Assembly (NCBI RefSeq): GCF_004027225.2 | Contig: NC_044283.2 | Span: forward strand, 32,820,707 to 32,884,706 | DNA from: Strigops habroptila | Taxonomy: Eukaryota; Chordata; Aves; Psittaciformes; Psittacidae | Direction of reading: 5' to 3' | Length of the DNA stretch: 64,000 nt | Part shown: positions 49,281-62,495 of the stretch, piece after piece | How positions within the stretch are numbered: position 1 is the stretch's first letter | Layout: every line of letters begins with the position of its first letter | Program-made: the position numbers and the translations under genes | Notes under the pieces: model-generated | Databases searched by the model: none | Told to the model about the DNA's origin: nothing | The model's input: only the letters and a program-made list of their open reading frames with translations

Positions 49281-51380
49281 AAGTTTAAAGCTGAGTTCAA
49301 GCTCAATGAAACTACTTTTGTCGTCACAGACTTTAAGGTGCCATGTTAAATTTCGATCAAACTCTTTGCTTAACGCAGATTGAAGGTCTGCTCTTCCTTG
49401 CACAACTGTTGAGTTTAGTATGAGATACACTAGTAACTGCCGTACAGGTAAATAGTCGAAATTCTCTCTATGAAACTTTGTTTCACTCCGGATTCAGAAT
49501 CTTTGCATGCTGGTTGAGTACAGCTGCTGCGTTTTTCCTTTTAACAGCAAAGGTCTCAAAAGCATAAATCAAACGTATCTCATGAGATTAACGCATAATC
49601 TGGAGAATGCAAGGATAAAACTTGCTAGGCTTTAGTCACAAGTTGAAACTGTTATGTTAATTTCTATGACAATGTACAATTTTATTTTTTTTTAATAATT
49701 TACCAGCTTTACTGAATTAACATTGTGGTGTACTTTCATCATGTGTTAATGTTTTAAATACCAAAATAGACAGATGCACTCCCTCCCTCCCAGGAAAGCA
49801 AATGACACTGTTAAGGTGTTTGATTGGAAACTTTAACATCCTGAAACAGCTAAACCTGATTATTTTTTTCCAGTCAGGCTGCATAAATAATTGCTTTACG
49901 ATAATTGAAAGAGTAGGTGTAACTGCAGTTAGTACAGCCCACAAAACCCTATGATCTCTTGTAGACTTCTGCAATAGGAACCCTGTCATGACAGTTTAGT
50001 TACCACGATAATAACTTTTCACGGTGCATTTGTGTCAAATGGCATCAATAGCCTATGCTGATCAAAACTGACTTTTAAAGTAAATAGGTGATGTTTTGAT
50101 TGGTGGAGGCATTTTAGTTTTACTAACTTAACATCACAAGTCAAAGAAGCTGGTGCCCATATGGGGTTAAACCCCCACTACATTTGCTAAAAGTTAAAGA
50201 TTTCAGTAGGCAAGCATTGTAGAAACAGCACTAAAGAACCTCTTTCAATCCTCAAAATACTCTGATATCTCCCTAGAGCAGTGTAACAGGCCATGATCAG
50301 AGTCTCATTCTGCTAATGTAAATGATGTAGCTTAGTCTTGCAGCAGGTCCTTCTGGATTTAACTAGCAGATCTTGTGTGTGGAAAAGGGATAGCAATGGG
50401 ACTAAGTCTGATCACGACTTGGGCCATGTGGCCTGATTTGTGTGCTTTTTCTACCTCTGATTGCTGGGGGAGTAAATTTGCTCCCTCTTGATACATTATG
50501 TAGAAGATAAGCTTTTTTGACTGGGTTTTTTTGTTGGCTTGTTTGGCACTGAGATTGCTCTTTACTAAATTCTCTATGATTGAAACTTTAAAATCTCAAA
50601 CTTTGAAGCCTAGGTTCTGTAAGCATACTACTAAGAGAGACAGTCTGTTACATTACTGCTATCTTATCCAAATCATCTTCATTTGTAAGTTATCAAATCG
50701 AGGTCTGATAGCTCCAAAATTTTGCATCTTAAACTTTGAGTGTGAAGATAATTCTAATTTCTAAGTTGGGTTAGTTTTGCCTCCCCCATGTACAAATTAT
50801 GTTAATGTGTTAATAATTTTGTTAATGTTGTAATTAAGTAATAAAACTGTCTTATGTATCCAGCACTTAATATGCATATAAATAAAAATTACCAGGATAT
50901 GCATATAAAAAATTATTGGAATAATAATTTCCAAATAGGAAATCAAAGTTTGTTTAAAAGGAGCTTTTCAGAGTAAATATGGTGTGCACTTCTTGTAAAC
51001 CTGGGGCTATGATGTTTTGCTAAGTAAACAGTTGCCTTATGTGTTGAAAATGGATGCAGAAAATCCTAAACTGGTCCTATTCCAAAGATAATAAAAAATT
51101 TAGGAGTTCAAAGTGTAGCCTTCGGCTAAAATGTTTCTGAAATTCAGTCATTCTGGCTCACTGTAATGAGCCATCTGAGTTTATATCTAACACATTATCA
51201 CTTTACCTTAACACTTTCATACTTTCCCTTTCTTTACTACTGGCATTGTTTAATACTTCAGATATTTATCAAGACTGTATTATGTTGATTTTTGGATAAT
51301 CCTGGGTCAACTTTTCTTTTTTCTTTTTTTGTTTTGTTTTTGTTTCCAGTAGCTCTGTAAATTATGACAAGATGGAAAAA

Positions 51381-51650
51381 GTAGTGATAGCACAAGGGGT
51401 AAAGGGTTTAAATTTAAACAAGGGAAATTCAGGTTAGATATAAGGAAGAAGCTCTTTACTGTGAGGGTGGAGAGGCCTTGGAGCAGGTTGCCCAAAGGCA
51501 TGGTAAATGCTGCATCCCTGGTAGTGTTCAAGGCCAGGCTGGACAGAGCCTTGGGTGACATGGTCTGATGTGAGGCATCCCTGCCAATGGCAGGGGGTTG
51601 GAATTAGGTGATCTTAAGGTCCTTTCCAACCCTAACCATTCTATGATTCT
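51381..51650 (+). mobile_element. CR1 LINE 3' fragment in FAT1 intron 1
   Basis: This 5'-truncated CR1 begins at GTAGTGATAGCACAAGG. It encodes remnants of the ORF2 C-terminus (FRLDIRKKLFT-like, then frame breaks) and ends with TTGGAATTAGGTGATCTTAA, ATTCTATG and ATTCT. It is inserted in the sense orientation relative to FAT1. Confidence 0.95.
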
Positions 51651-52412
51651 TTGAAATGCCTAACTTGCTTTTATTTAACATGGTTAACTGTTTAGTTGAG
51701 AGATGCTCTTCAACTCTTGATTGTGACTCAGCAAACCTTAGAAGTTGCTGCTTGGTTCTCTTACTGGTAGTTGCATCAGCATGTGTAATAGGCTGCCAGT
51801 TCTGAGAAGGCTCCAATTGAAGTTGTTACAGAAAAGCAGCAAAAACTGCTTAAGGTATTATGGCACAGAAAAATATTTACAGTAATAGTAGAACCTGCAC
51901 GTGTTAAACTTGGAATTTTAATGAGCAGTTTGGATATCTTAACACAGTCTAATGCATCATAGTGTGGTGTGCATTGTGTCTAATGGGCCTGAGGAACAGA
52001 TGATAAAAGATATGGACAGGTACAGTGTTTTACATAATAGACAGACTACTTCAGACAGCCCGTTGCCTAATGTAAGTGTAGACAGAGTTATGGGGTGCCA
52101 TAAATCAGAACTGGAGCTGGGTTTTGGACTTCATTATAAGTAACAAAAAAAAAAAAAGAGAAATTCTAGTATAAGGGAGAAAAGAGGGAAAGATCTGATC
52201 AGATCAGCATTGTATCTGATCATTAAGTAGTTTGGGCTTTTTTTTTTTTTTTTTTAGTAGCTTCTAAAATTCCAGCAAGATGGAATAAAAGAACTTGTTT
52301 TTATTGAATAATTTAAAAAAGATGTAATAATTTCTTAACATGACTTTTATGACAGTCTGATGGCATCTGAAATTGTTCAGAGTTTTGGAAGTGTTGATAT
52401 CAGTTATTTATT

Positions 52413-52560
52413 ATAGGTTTGGGGTTTGTTTGTTTTGTTTTTATTTTGCTCGGGGCAGGGCTTGTTTGGTTTGTTGGTTGGTGGTTTGTTGTGTTTGTGG
52501 GTTTGGTTTTTTGGTGATTTTTTTTTGTTTGTTTTTTTTTTGTTGTTTTTGTTTTTAATG
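52413..52560. repeat. G/T-rich low-complexity tract
   Basis: About 150 bases are dominated by TTTG, TTGG and TGGT blocks. The plus-strand open frame here, rich in Cys, Phe and Val, is a composition artefact. Confidence 0.85.
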
Positions 52561-52805
52561 AAAATGTTCATTTACTTGGCAGTATGTTAGGGGAATGAAG
52601 CCCTGGAGACCCAAGTGTCTGTTTATTCCCAGGACAAATCATAGCCTAGGAAGAAGAGTACATAGGGGAGGAACGATACTGTTAACACATTGAAATGGCA
52701 GCTGTTCAACCTCAAACTGGTTTGCTTTACCAGCCTTTCCTTCATTCAGCATTAAAACCTTGTCAGCAGTGGTTCCAGTTAGTGACTTACTTTTAAAAGC
52801 TCACA

Positions 52806-52845
52806 CACTTTTTATTGTTTGCTTGTTCACTTTTTATTGTTTGCT
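52806..52845. repeat. 18-bp exact direct repeat, 22-bp period
   Basis: CACTTTTTATTGTTTGCT occurs at 52,806-52,823 and 52,828-52,845 without mismatch. It is a small recent duplication in intron 1. Confidence 0.9.
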
Positions 52846-54080
52846 GTGGTTATAGCTTTAATCGTGTAACTTCATTGCTAGATTTGGAAGACACACATGC
52901 TTTTTTTTGGTTTTTTTCCTTCCAAAAAGGTACTAGTTAAGTTTTCATTACTGCTTTCCAGTATTTCCTATAGCTTGTGTGCACGAGTCTTAAATTCTTC
53001 TTAAAATTATTGACTTACTAATGGCTGTGACTGAATTCCTTCTTCTGAGTTTTTTGGAGTGAATTTTTAGAAGCATTCTGAAGCTTCAACTTGTTATCCT
53101 GTGAGATTTTGGGGAGTAAAGACTGTTGCTATAAACCCAGATGAGGAGGGTAGTCCCAAAGGTCTTGTTCCTGAGGTTTCTGCCTTTCTTCCTACTGCAG
53201 TCTTGTCTGGATTTAGGCACTGGAAATGACACATTGACTTTTTCAAATGGAAAAGCCAGTGAGGGTGTGTTCTATGTCCGTCTTGATGTTCCAGGCTCTT
53301 TCCCTGTCATTTCTGGAGTGTTTGAGAAATACATCTTAATAGTTCCTCCAGTTATTTTGATGGATTACTGTTCTCATAGCTTTTGATGCTAATTTGTTTC
53401 AGATCTGTTCTGAGAGGGGAATAAAAGAATATATCTTATTTTTTATTGGTTTCATAAATTAGTGATGTTTGATAGAAATTTTTTTTATGATATACATTAT
53501 TCTTGTAAGGGTACTCAGAGTTGAAGAGGGTACAATACATACAGAATTATTCTTTGTTTATGATTTTTATAATTATCAGAACAGGTGCTGAGTTTTAAAA
53601 ATTCATGGTAATTTGAAGCCAACTCTTGCAGTTTGCTTACATGTTATTTGACATCAGTCATTTTGCAATATAAATGAAATAAGGGAGCAGAATTTTGTAT
53701 CAGAAGACAATGTCACATATGAAGTAGAGGACTGCAGTGAACGTTCACTGCTCCAAATAAGTTCAGATCTAGCTTGCTTGCTTACAGCAGACAGCACTGG
53801 CATATTTCTTCTAATATGTTACTTCTTGGAGTTGTTAATTTGAAGTTAACTTTGTATGTTCTCCTTGTGTCATGGTAGTAGCTCCTAGACTTTTGGTCTT
53901 GTGAATTCTTTGCATTTTTTAGGAGTTTTATCTGCTTTTACTGTAAATCATGTTGAAACTTTGAGCAAAAAATGGATGTAACTTAGAGGTGTAACTTGTA
54001 GTTTTCTTTCAAGCATGAATTCTAAACTAAACATCAGGGTTATTTGAAAATATGTGAACTGTCATAAAAGTCTTAACACA

Positions 54081-54097
54081 TCTCTCTCTTGTTGCAG
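54081..54097 (+). promoter_or_regulatory. FAT1 exon 2 splice acceptor
   Basis: TCTCTCTCTTGTTGCAG is a near-ideal polypyrimidine tract and CAG. The 21 bases between it and the start codon contain no ATG. Confidence 0.92.
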
Positions 54098-54118
54098 GGT
54101 TTCTTCGTAATTGCTGCC

Positions 54119-57100
54119 ATGGGAAGATACTTGACTATGCTGTTGCTGCTGATGCTGCTGGTGCAGCATTTTGGAAACTGTGAAGGAAATCAAAGGCTAC
54201 ATCATGCTCCACCAATGCAATTTACACAAGTAGAGTATAATGCCACTGTGTATGAGAATTCCGCAGCCAAGACTTATGTTGGGCATCCAGTGAAAATGGG
54301 CATTTACATTACAAATCCATCATGGGACCTAAGATACAAAATTATTTCTGGTGACAGTGAGAACTTGTTCAAAGCTGAAGAATATATTCTTGGCAACTTT
54401 TGCTATTTGAGAATACGAACCAAGGGAGGAAACACAGCTATCCTTAATAGAGAGGTAAAAGACCATTACATGCTGACTGTTAAAGCAGTTGAAAAAAACA
54501 CAAATGCTGAAACACGCACAAAGGTCAGGATACAGGTACTGGATACAAATGACTTGCGGCCTTTGTTTTCTCCGACATCTTACAGTGTTTCTTTGCCTGA
54601 AAACTTGGCAATAAGGACCAGCATCGCAAGAGTCAGTGCAACAGACGCAGATATAGGAACAAATGGAGAGTTTTACTATAGCTTTAAAGAAAGAACAGAT
54701 GTGTTTGCTATACATCCAACTAGTGGAGTGGTAGTTCTAACTGGTAGACTTGACTACTCGGACACTAAACGTTATGAGATGGAAATTCTTGCAGTGGACC
54801 GTGGACTGAAGCTGTATGGTAGCAGTGGCATAAGCAGTATGGCAAAACTCACTGTTTATGTAGAGCAAGCAAATGAATATGCACCAGTTATTACAGCTGT
54901 TACGTTGACTCCATCGGAATCGGACAAAGACCCAACTTATGCAATTGTAACTGTAGAGGACAATGATCAGGGTTCTAATGGGGAAATAGCAGCATTAAAT
55001 ATTGTTGCAGGTGATCCACTTCAACAGTTCAAAACAGTGAGGTCTCTTCCAGGAGGTAAGGAATACAGAATAAAAGCCATTGGTCACATTGACTGGGAGA
55101 GCCACCCTTTTGGATACAACCTTACCCTTCAAGCTAAAGATAAAGGAAATCCCCCACAGTTTTCTTCTGTAAAAGTTGTTCGTGTAATATCACCACAGTT
55201 CAAGTTTGGTCCTGTCAGATTTGAAAAAGAGATATACAGAGCTGAAATAAGTGAGTTTGCCCCTCCAAATACACCTGTGATAATGGTGAAAGCTCTGCCT
55301 AGTTACCCACACTTAAAATACATTTTTAAAAATACACCAGGCAAAATAAAATTCAATTTAAATGCTCACACTGGTCTTATTACCACTTCAGAACCCATAA
55401 AAGCACAGTATGCATCCCATTTTGAACTTGAAGTTGCGACAAGTGACAAAAGAGCATCTGCAAAAGTATTAATTAAGGTACTAGGCATGAACAGCAATCC
55501 TCCTGAATTTACTCAGACATCCTATAAAGCCTCCTTTGATGAAAATGTGCCAGTAGGTACGAGTGTCATGAGAGTAAGTGCAAAAGACCCCGATGAAGGG
55601 GAAAATGGGTATGTGACCTATAGCATTGCAAACCTAAATCTTTTGCCATTTGTGATTAACCATTTCAGTGGGATTATTAGTACCTCAGAAGACTTGGATT
55701 ATGAATTGATGCCAAGGGTTTATAATTTACGGATTCGAGCTTCCGATTGGGGTGTACCATATCGTCGAGAAGTTGAAGTTCCTGTTACTATTATTTTAAA
55801 TAACCTGAATGACAATATACCTCTGTTTGAGAAAATAAATTGTGAAGGAACAATCCCCAGGGATCTTGGTGTTGGAGAACAAATAACAACTGTATCTGCT
55901 ATTGATGCTGATGAGCTCCAGTTGGTGAGATACCAAATCGAATCTGGAAATGAACTGGATTTATTTAGCCTAAATCCAAATTCTGGAGTACTTTCACTCA
56001 AACAGTCGCTAATAGATGGCTTAGGTGCTAAAATATCTTTTCACAGTTTGAAAATTACAGCCACAGACGGAGAAAACTTTGCGAAACCATTGTATATCAA
56101 CATAACTGTAGCTACTACTCGCAAACCAGTCAACTTGCAATGTGAGGAAACTGGTGTTGCCAAAATGCTTGCAGAGAAACTCTTACAAGCAAATAAATTG
56201 CACAGTCGTGGAGAAGTTGAGGATGTTTTCTTTGACACTCACTCTGTGAATCTTCATGCACCACAATTTAGAAGTACTCTCCCTAGTAGCATTGAGATAA
56301 GAGAAGACCAACCTGTGGGTTCCAGCATAGTGCCTATGAATGCTACTGATCTTGATACTGGCTTCAATGGAAAGCTAGTGTATGTTATTTCTGGAGGTAA
56401 TGAAGATAGTAGTTTCATTATTGATATGGAAAGAGGAGTGCTGAAAACTTTATCTCCCCTTGACAGAGAAGTGAAAGATAAATATACTCTAAATATTACT
56501 GTCTATGATCTTGGAATACCACAGAAGTCTGCCTCACACCTTTTAGATATAAAAATTTTGGATGCTAATGACAACCCACCGGAGTTCCTGCAGGACAGCT
56601 ATTTTGTTGAAGTGAGAGAAAACGAAGAGCCAAATAGTGAAATAATTCAAATTGAAGCTACTGATAAGGATTTGAGGGCTAATGGAGAAGTGAAATATTC
56701 TCTTCTTACAGATACAGACAAGTTTACTATTAATGCTGTGACAGGAATTGTGAAAGTTGTAGGGATTCTGGATCGTGAAGAACAGCATGTCTATTTTTTG
56801 AAAATAGAGGCTAGGGACCAACCTACTGAAGAACCTCAATTATTTTCAACAGTTATTTTGAAAGTGTCTGTAGAAGATATTAATGACAATCCTCCTAAGT
56901 TTATTCCTTCAAACTATCATGTGAAAATTCGAGAAGATCTTCCTGAGGGGACTATTATTACATGGCTAGAAGCCTATGATCCTGATTTAGGCCAGTCAAG
57001 TCAAGTACGATACAGTCTTTTGGACAATGGAGATGGCACCTTTGATGTTGACAAGCTAAGTGGAGCAATGCGTATTGTAGAAAGACTGGATTATGAAAAG

Positions 57101-57386
57101 AAACAATTTTATAACTTGACTGTACGGGCCAAGGACAAAGGAAAACCCATTTCATTGTCCTCTACGTGTTATGTTGAGGTTGAGATAGTTGATGTGAATG
57201 AAAACTTGCACACTCCACGGTTCTCTATATTCGCAGATAAAGGCTTTATAAAAGAAGATGCCCCTGTTGGCTCCTCGGTAATGACAGTATCTGCTTATGA
57301 TGAAGATGCAGGACGAGATGGGGAGATTAGATATTCCATCAGAGATGGATCTGGTATAGGAGTTTTTCGAATAGATGAAGAAAAAG
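54119..57386 (+). CDS. FAT1: FAT1 protocadherin, coding part of exon 2 (N-terminal 1,089 codons)
   Basis: FAT atypical cadherin 1 is a giant type I membrane cadherin acting in cell polarity, actin dynamics, migration and growth control. This exon encodes its outermost N-terminus. Start: ATG 54,119 (GCTGCCATGG, strong Kozak); the in-frame ATG at 54,089 lies inside the acceptor tract and is not exonic. Residues 1-21 or so form a Leu-rich signal peptide (MGRYLTMLLLLMLLVQ). Cadherin repeats follow, with calcium-binding linkers visible as DTNDLRP (142-148), a degenerate NEYAP (252), SNPPEF (459-464), NLNDN (562-566), DANDNPPEF (815-823), DINDNPP (920-926) and DVNEN (1025-1029). Repeats 1-8 and half of repeat 9 are present. 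Numbering matches human FAT1 at each landmark, so no net indels. The exon ends AAAAAG|GTAAGG at 57,386 in phase 1. The open frame continues 125 bases into the intron to a stop at 57,509-57,511. The remaining ~3,500 residues (more cadherins, EGF, laminin G, membrane segment, tail) lie beyond the window. Confidence 0.97.
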
Positions 57387-57392
57387 GTAAGG
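57387..57392 (+). promoter_or_regulatory. FAT1 exon 2 splice donor
   Basis: AAAAAG|GTAAGG fits the donor consensus. It falls where conservation with FAT1 ends: coding similarity is strong up to the codon split at 57,386 and absent after it. Confidence 0.93.
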
Positions 57393-58072
57393 TGGTTTTC
57401 TGTTATTTTTATATTCTAAATAAAGTCATATGCCAGCAGAAAGATAAGAGAAGCAGCATTGTCACAGTTGACATAGATGTTCTTGTTAGGACAAAAAGAC
57501 ATCACCAATAAGGTGTATAGTTTTATCTGCCAGTTTAGTGAAATTATATGTGTACATTTGATAAGTAGTCTTCCTCTGTTGTCCTCGTTTCTATCCAGCC
57601 TACCTAAAGCTATTCTTGGATCTTAAAATCTATGTCACCTGGCAAAAATAACAGTGCTATTGATGTAAAATGAAGGTCTGCCTTATGTAAAAACTGTTGT
57701 CTTGTGGACAGTGGGACTGTGAGGGTAAAACAGCAAACTGCTTTCTGCAGGGATTTTCATGCTTTTTAATCTTAAGTGACTTCTCTTGCTTCATTCGTGG
57801 GAGATATGCATGGGTGTGATACTGCCATACATGCTGGGTTTGGTAGTTATCTTTCAGAGTTGTTATAGGTGCCCATCAGTGAGTTAGTAAGCAGTGTCTC
57901 CTTCATGAAAAGACCTCTGGCAAAGAAAGCATAAATGTAGTCTTTAGAAAAAGCTCATATAAATGAAGTATACTGAACTGCTGACCTGTTTCATTAATAA
58001 TGCATAAATTGACAAGCAACTGTGAGAATTATTCCAGTGTCATGTATTCAAAAGTTGCACAATTATGGTTTC

Positions 58073-58078
58073 AATAAA
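58073..58078 (+). terminator. Possible intronic poly(A) signal
   Basis: AATAAA at 58,073 is followed 25-40 bases later by a G/T-rich stretch (TTTTGGTTGGGTATGTGTGT), the arrangement of a functional polyadenylation site. Use of it would end a transcript that reads through the exon 2 donor. Whether it is used cannot be told from sequence. Confidence 0.35.
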
Positions 58079-61000
58079 ATTCTAGTGCTGACTTCTAACA
58101 TTTTGGTTGGGTATGTGTGTAGCTACTCATTTATTTATGTCTGTTATAGAGCATTAATACTGTGCTGCTACGTAAGTGTCTTAAAATAAATTGAGGAGGA
58201 ATCTTGTACGAAATCTGGCTGTGGGTTGCATGTAGGTAAATTATGACACATGATGGATTGTCTTACAGAAAAATCCTTGAAACTGAGAATAAAAAAATGA
58301 CAATCATATCTGACTAATCCAGAAGCCATTCTGTGTGTTCTGTATGCATCTCACAATTGTGGATGTGAGCAATACAGACTCACAAAACCACTTTACTCTT
58401 CAAGGTTTAGGTGAACAAACTGTTACTGGCAATATTTTTTCTTCTAGAATGTCAGTTGTTAAATCATGTAGTTTGTGGCTAGAGAACCAAATCTAGACCT
58501 CAAAATATATCATTGCTTCTCTTAGCTTTGCTTTTAACAAAGCACATAGGTAAGACTGTGGAACATACTTTCTAAAATGGAGAATTGAGTACTTTTCAAG
58601 ACTTGGTAGTTTCACTTTTAGGGTTTTTTTCACTTTTTTGGTATGCGTGCAGACTATTTGTGTATTGTTATGCCTTTCTTTTGACATAAGTACATTTACT
58701 GTGCATTATTGTACATATATATAGTGTCTAGTTGTATTACAAATGAGTTTGTTTGCAATTTATTGTCCAAATGATAGATAACAGTAATGAGAATGAAAAA
58801 GTGAAGCAATATTTTTATTTTGACTCCAGTGTGTACATGTGTACCTGTTTATGTGAATGTGGACAGGTACATGTATTTTTGTGATTTACTGTTGTGGCAG
58901 AATAGTTGTCTGCATGTTTTGCCTCTTCACTCTTTTGGCACAAGACTGGTTTGCTTTACTGAAGAATTGGTATGAGTTTAAGTTCCTTTTAACTGCCAGG
59001 TTTACAAAGTTGGGACAAAACCAGCTGCTATTTATTCTCGTCCAGGACAGTGGCTCTGTATTTTCAAGGTGGGGAGGGGCATTGTCTATATTTGTATCTG
59101 GTGTGTAATGTTGGCAGTTCTTGAGGGATGAAAGTAGAGGGACTTGATCAGGAGGGAGTGGTTCTAGTTTTTAATCTTAGTGAACAAATTCCACTTAAGA
59201 CACTGGCTTCAGGAAGGATGTGTGTACATGGCAGGTGGGGATTTTTCTGTCAAATGTTCATCTAAAGGAACAAGGAAAGAACACGGAGTATCTACAAGCT
59301 TGACAGTGTAGCTGCAATTTTGTCTTGATGCTTCCCCCTCCCCCCCCGACCCCGGAATCCATTAGAATTGTTACAGATGGCACCCTTTGTACTGTGGTGT
59401 CTATGTATTTGGCAAGTTTTTCAAACTGGACTAGCTTTGATACAGGGAGAAGACTGTTAATTAGCCAAGAATTTGTGGAAGAGCTTGCTAAAGAGCTCTT
59501 CTGACTTTACTCTTGACGTACATGTCTCTCCCTGCTGTCTTTGAAAGCATCATACTACACTTTCAGTTCAAAGGTGGATGAACTGGATTTAGGAAGTTAT
59601 TTGGAGTCAACACTTAACTGTTCGGTGACTAAGAGGAATCCTTCTGTGCCTGCCTTACTCTAGGAATCAAGGACAACGGTCACATTTGCAGAAAGACTAG
59701 ATGATTGGTGATAGAAGCATCAAATAGCTAGTTCCATGCATGTATTTTTTTGTTGAGTTTCAGGTTATCTTTTCCATGTTACTTTAATTTTACATTTCAA
59801 AAGGTAGGAAATTGTATTAGTGTTTGATATTTCTACCTGTATTATATGCTTTTGTGAAAATTTCAGAATTACATCTTTGCCACTAACTCTCGAGTACTTT
59901 TTTTCTGAGACTTACCTTTGGTTTAGTTCAGCTGGTTTTCATAAGTTCTGTTTTCTGCAGTCCTGTCCAACTGTTAGAAGTAAATCTATGAACAGGAAGC
60001 CCTAATGCACCATGCTCCCAAACTCAGGAGTTGCTTTGATTACTTTGTTGCCTAATTGCTCTGGAGATTTTTAAGAAGACATAGAAAAAAAAAATACTTA
60101 GGGATGAATTTGGTAGTCAGTCACAGCAAAGGAGGAGAGCAAGATGATAAAGTCTTAAAAATTGCAATAGCTTCTTGTAGGTACTGCTGTACCTTCCTCA
60201 TATCACTGTCTGGTTTTTTTGCAATGCAAGAAATAGCGCATACACATTTAACAGGTGTCTGATCTTAGAGGAAATATTTTTCAAATGAATGGTAATAAAG
60301 TCATTAAACTTATTTCCCAGGAAGTTATAAAGATCAAAAGTATGACTAAAGAAAATAAATGGTGCTAATGCGATTATTTTGAGGTTCAGCCTCATGCTGT
60401 CTCCAGCTCCTAAGTTGTTAACTGGCAGCCAAGTGGCTAAAGGACGGAGATCAGAGGTCATCACTCAATATATAAAGATTCAGAAGTGTAATAGTGCATT
60501 GTGACTGTTATTCTACAGAGATTAAAATTACGTAATAAATGGAGACTCTGGATGTATTATAACAATATGAGGGGAAAAAAAGTTAAAACGAGATTTCTGT
60601 GCACTGAATTTATACAACAAACCAATTTGTTTATCTGTTAGGTATGTGTGTTCAGGAGAACTTGGAATTTAAGATAGCTTTTTGTGCATGAGCTAGACTG
60701 AAGTCTGCAAATAGAGATGATCAGCTGGCTATATAAATTGCCTATTAAAGCAGCTGTAAAATATTTTCCTAAAGAATTTGATAAGGAGTTGAGCAGATTG
60801 GGATGTATTAATAATATAATGCATTGTGCTGATACAGATCCCAGTGTGCCACAAAAAACCCACACGCACCATCTAAATCCCATTAACACTGAGCAATAAA
60901 AGTGAGATAAATCATGTCAATACCATGCTTCTATTGCCATTTAGGAAGGCTCTAAAGAATGATAGAAGCAATTGCTGGAGGAGAACCTAAAGGAGAAGCT

Positions 61001-62433
61001 ATGGGGAGACCAAGGTAAACCTCTTCCTTCTTTATCCCAGCGGGCAAGCAGGGAAAAGGAGAATGTCTTCCTGTTTACTTTTTGATTTGTCAAAAATAAG
61101 GATAGAGCATTTCCATGAGGTATTTATACTCCTCCTCAGAAAGTGTGAAATAAAAGATGGAAGCTGTAGTATATGAAAATGGTATTAGAAAGAACTCTCA
61201 TTGCTGCTCTCAGTTGTACAGGTGAACAGGGCCATTCAGTGTCACCCACTGTGCTGGAAGTGATGCTGTCATGGGAGCACCAGCATGTGGTAAGCAAATT
61301 TCCACACTTTTTTCAGCTGTAAAAATTAGAACTGTTACTGGTTTTGCTCATATCTGGCCTTCTCCAAAGAATTTTTGCCAAGCAGACTGCTCATTTCCTT
61401 GAGATTATCAGGGCTTCTAGCTTATTACGGAGAGCTGGTTTTTATCTTCTTTCAAGGGTGTTGTCTTTCGTTTTCTTTATAGTGCCCAAAGTTTCGATAG
61501 CTGAGGGAGCCAGCAGACTTTGGGAGTGTAGATGTCCTGGGTCATTTAGCCAAAGAAAGCTCTCATTGCAGTGTTTATAGAAGATGGGAGCCTGTCCTGG
61601 AAGCTGATGTTCAGAAACCAAGGTAGTTTCAAGAGTCATGAATTCAATGATGTCTGGTTATGTCTAACCAGTTGTTGTACGAGAGCAGTTGGATTTGCAA
61701 CTCTTGTACAATCAGATACAGGGTATTACATGTAGGCCGTATGCAGTAAGGTTTCCCATGATGATGGTTTGTTTGAACTATTTTAATAAACACTGAATTT
61801 TACAAACACATTGTTATCAGAAACTTCCTAACTAGTTCAACTTGCAAGGCTACCAGCAGGTGTTTTCTAAACTTTTGCAGTTGAGGATATTTCCTAGCAC
61901 ATAACCTAGTTCCAGAATGGTGTAAGGGTCATGTGGCAGTATGAACTTCATGCATGATAGCCTTATTACTCATGTTTAATCTAGTAGTATAGTTATTTGT
62001 TACCAGGATTCTTAACTGTTCTTTCAGTAACCTGCATTTAAGTTGTTAGGCCATGAGTGTTACAGAATAACAGTAATTCTGTTCTAACAGTAACAATGAA
62101 GTTTAAGGTGATTAAACTAATTTGCTGACTTCAAAAGACATAAATATGACTGCTTTATTAGAACAAAGGTATGTCTAGCCTGATATACTGTCTCCAGTAG
62201 AGTGAGGAAGAACAAGAGCAAAGCAGACACATGATACTTCCTTCTAATACTTTCCCAGTCTCTAGTTATTTTCTATTTGAGGAATTTTTGAGACACTTGT
62301 GGTTTGTAACCTTTTGTGGATTTATCTTTATTGTGTAGTCTTCCCTTGGAACCCTGTAATTGTGAAGTGTAAGTCATGCGACCATGATAAAGAAAGATAA
62401 TTTGTTTTTGTAAGGAATGTTAAAGGAGCAAGT

Positions 62434-62495
62434 AAAAAAAAAAAAAACAAACAAAATAAACCAAACACCACCAACAAAAAAAAACTTAAAAAAAA
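62434..62495. repeat. A/C-rich low-complexity tract
   Basis: A-rich sequence with CAAA, CCAAACACCACCAAC blocks, ending in AAAACTTAAAAAAAAG. It has the same character as the other A/C tracts in this window. Confidence 0.75.

Larger units (their letters stand above)
46113..54097 (+). other. Predicted FAT1 intron 1
   Basis: It runs from GTGAGT at 46,113 to the acceptor TCTCTCTCTTGTTGCAG ending at 54,097. The first 2.5 kb are the remaining CpG island, with several further consensus donors that may serve alternative first exons. The rest is AT-rich and carries a (TGCT)n repeat at 49.25 kb, a CR1 fragment at 51.4 kb and a G/T-rich tract at 52.4 kb. There are no internal coding exons that I recognise. 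Confidence 0.65.

Noticed and set aside
54089..54118. In-frame ATG at 54,089 as the FAT1 start
   Set aside because: It overlaps the polypyrimidine tract and AG of the acceptor (AG at 54,096-54,097), so it is intronic. The ATG at 54,119 has a strong Kozak context and begins the conserved signal peptide.
54329..54715. 128-codon minus-strand frame within exon 2, and similar antisense frames at 55.7, 56.0, 56.5 and 57.0 kb
   Set aside because: Antisense shadows of the FAT1 coding sequence with no domain.
57387..57511. Last 41 codons of the continuous open frame as FAT1 protein
   Set aside because: FAT1 similarity ends exactly at the GTAAGG donor; the following residues are unrelated and end in a stop. 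Kept only as a hypothetical read-through product.
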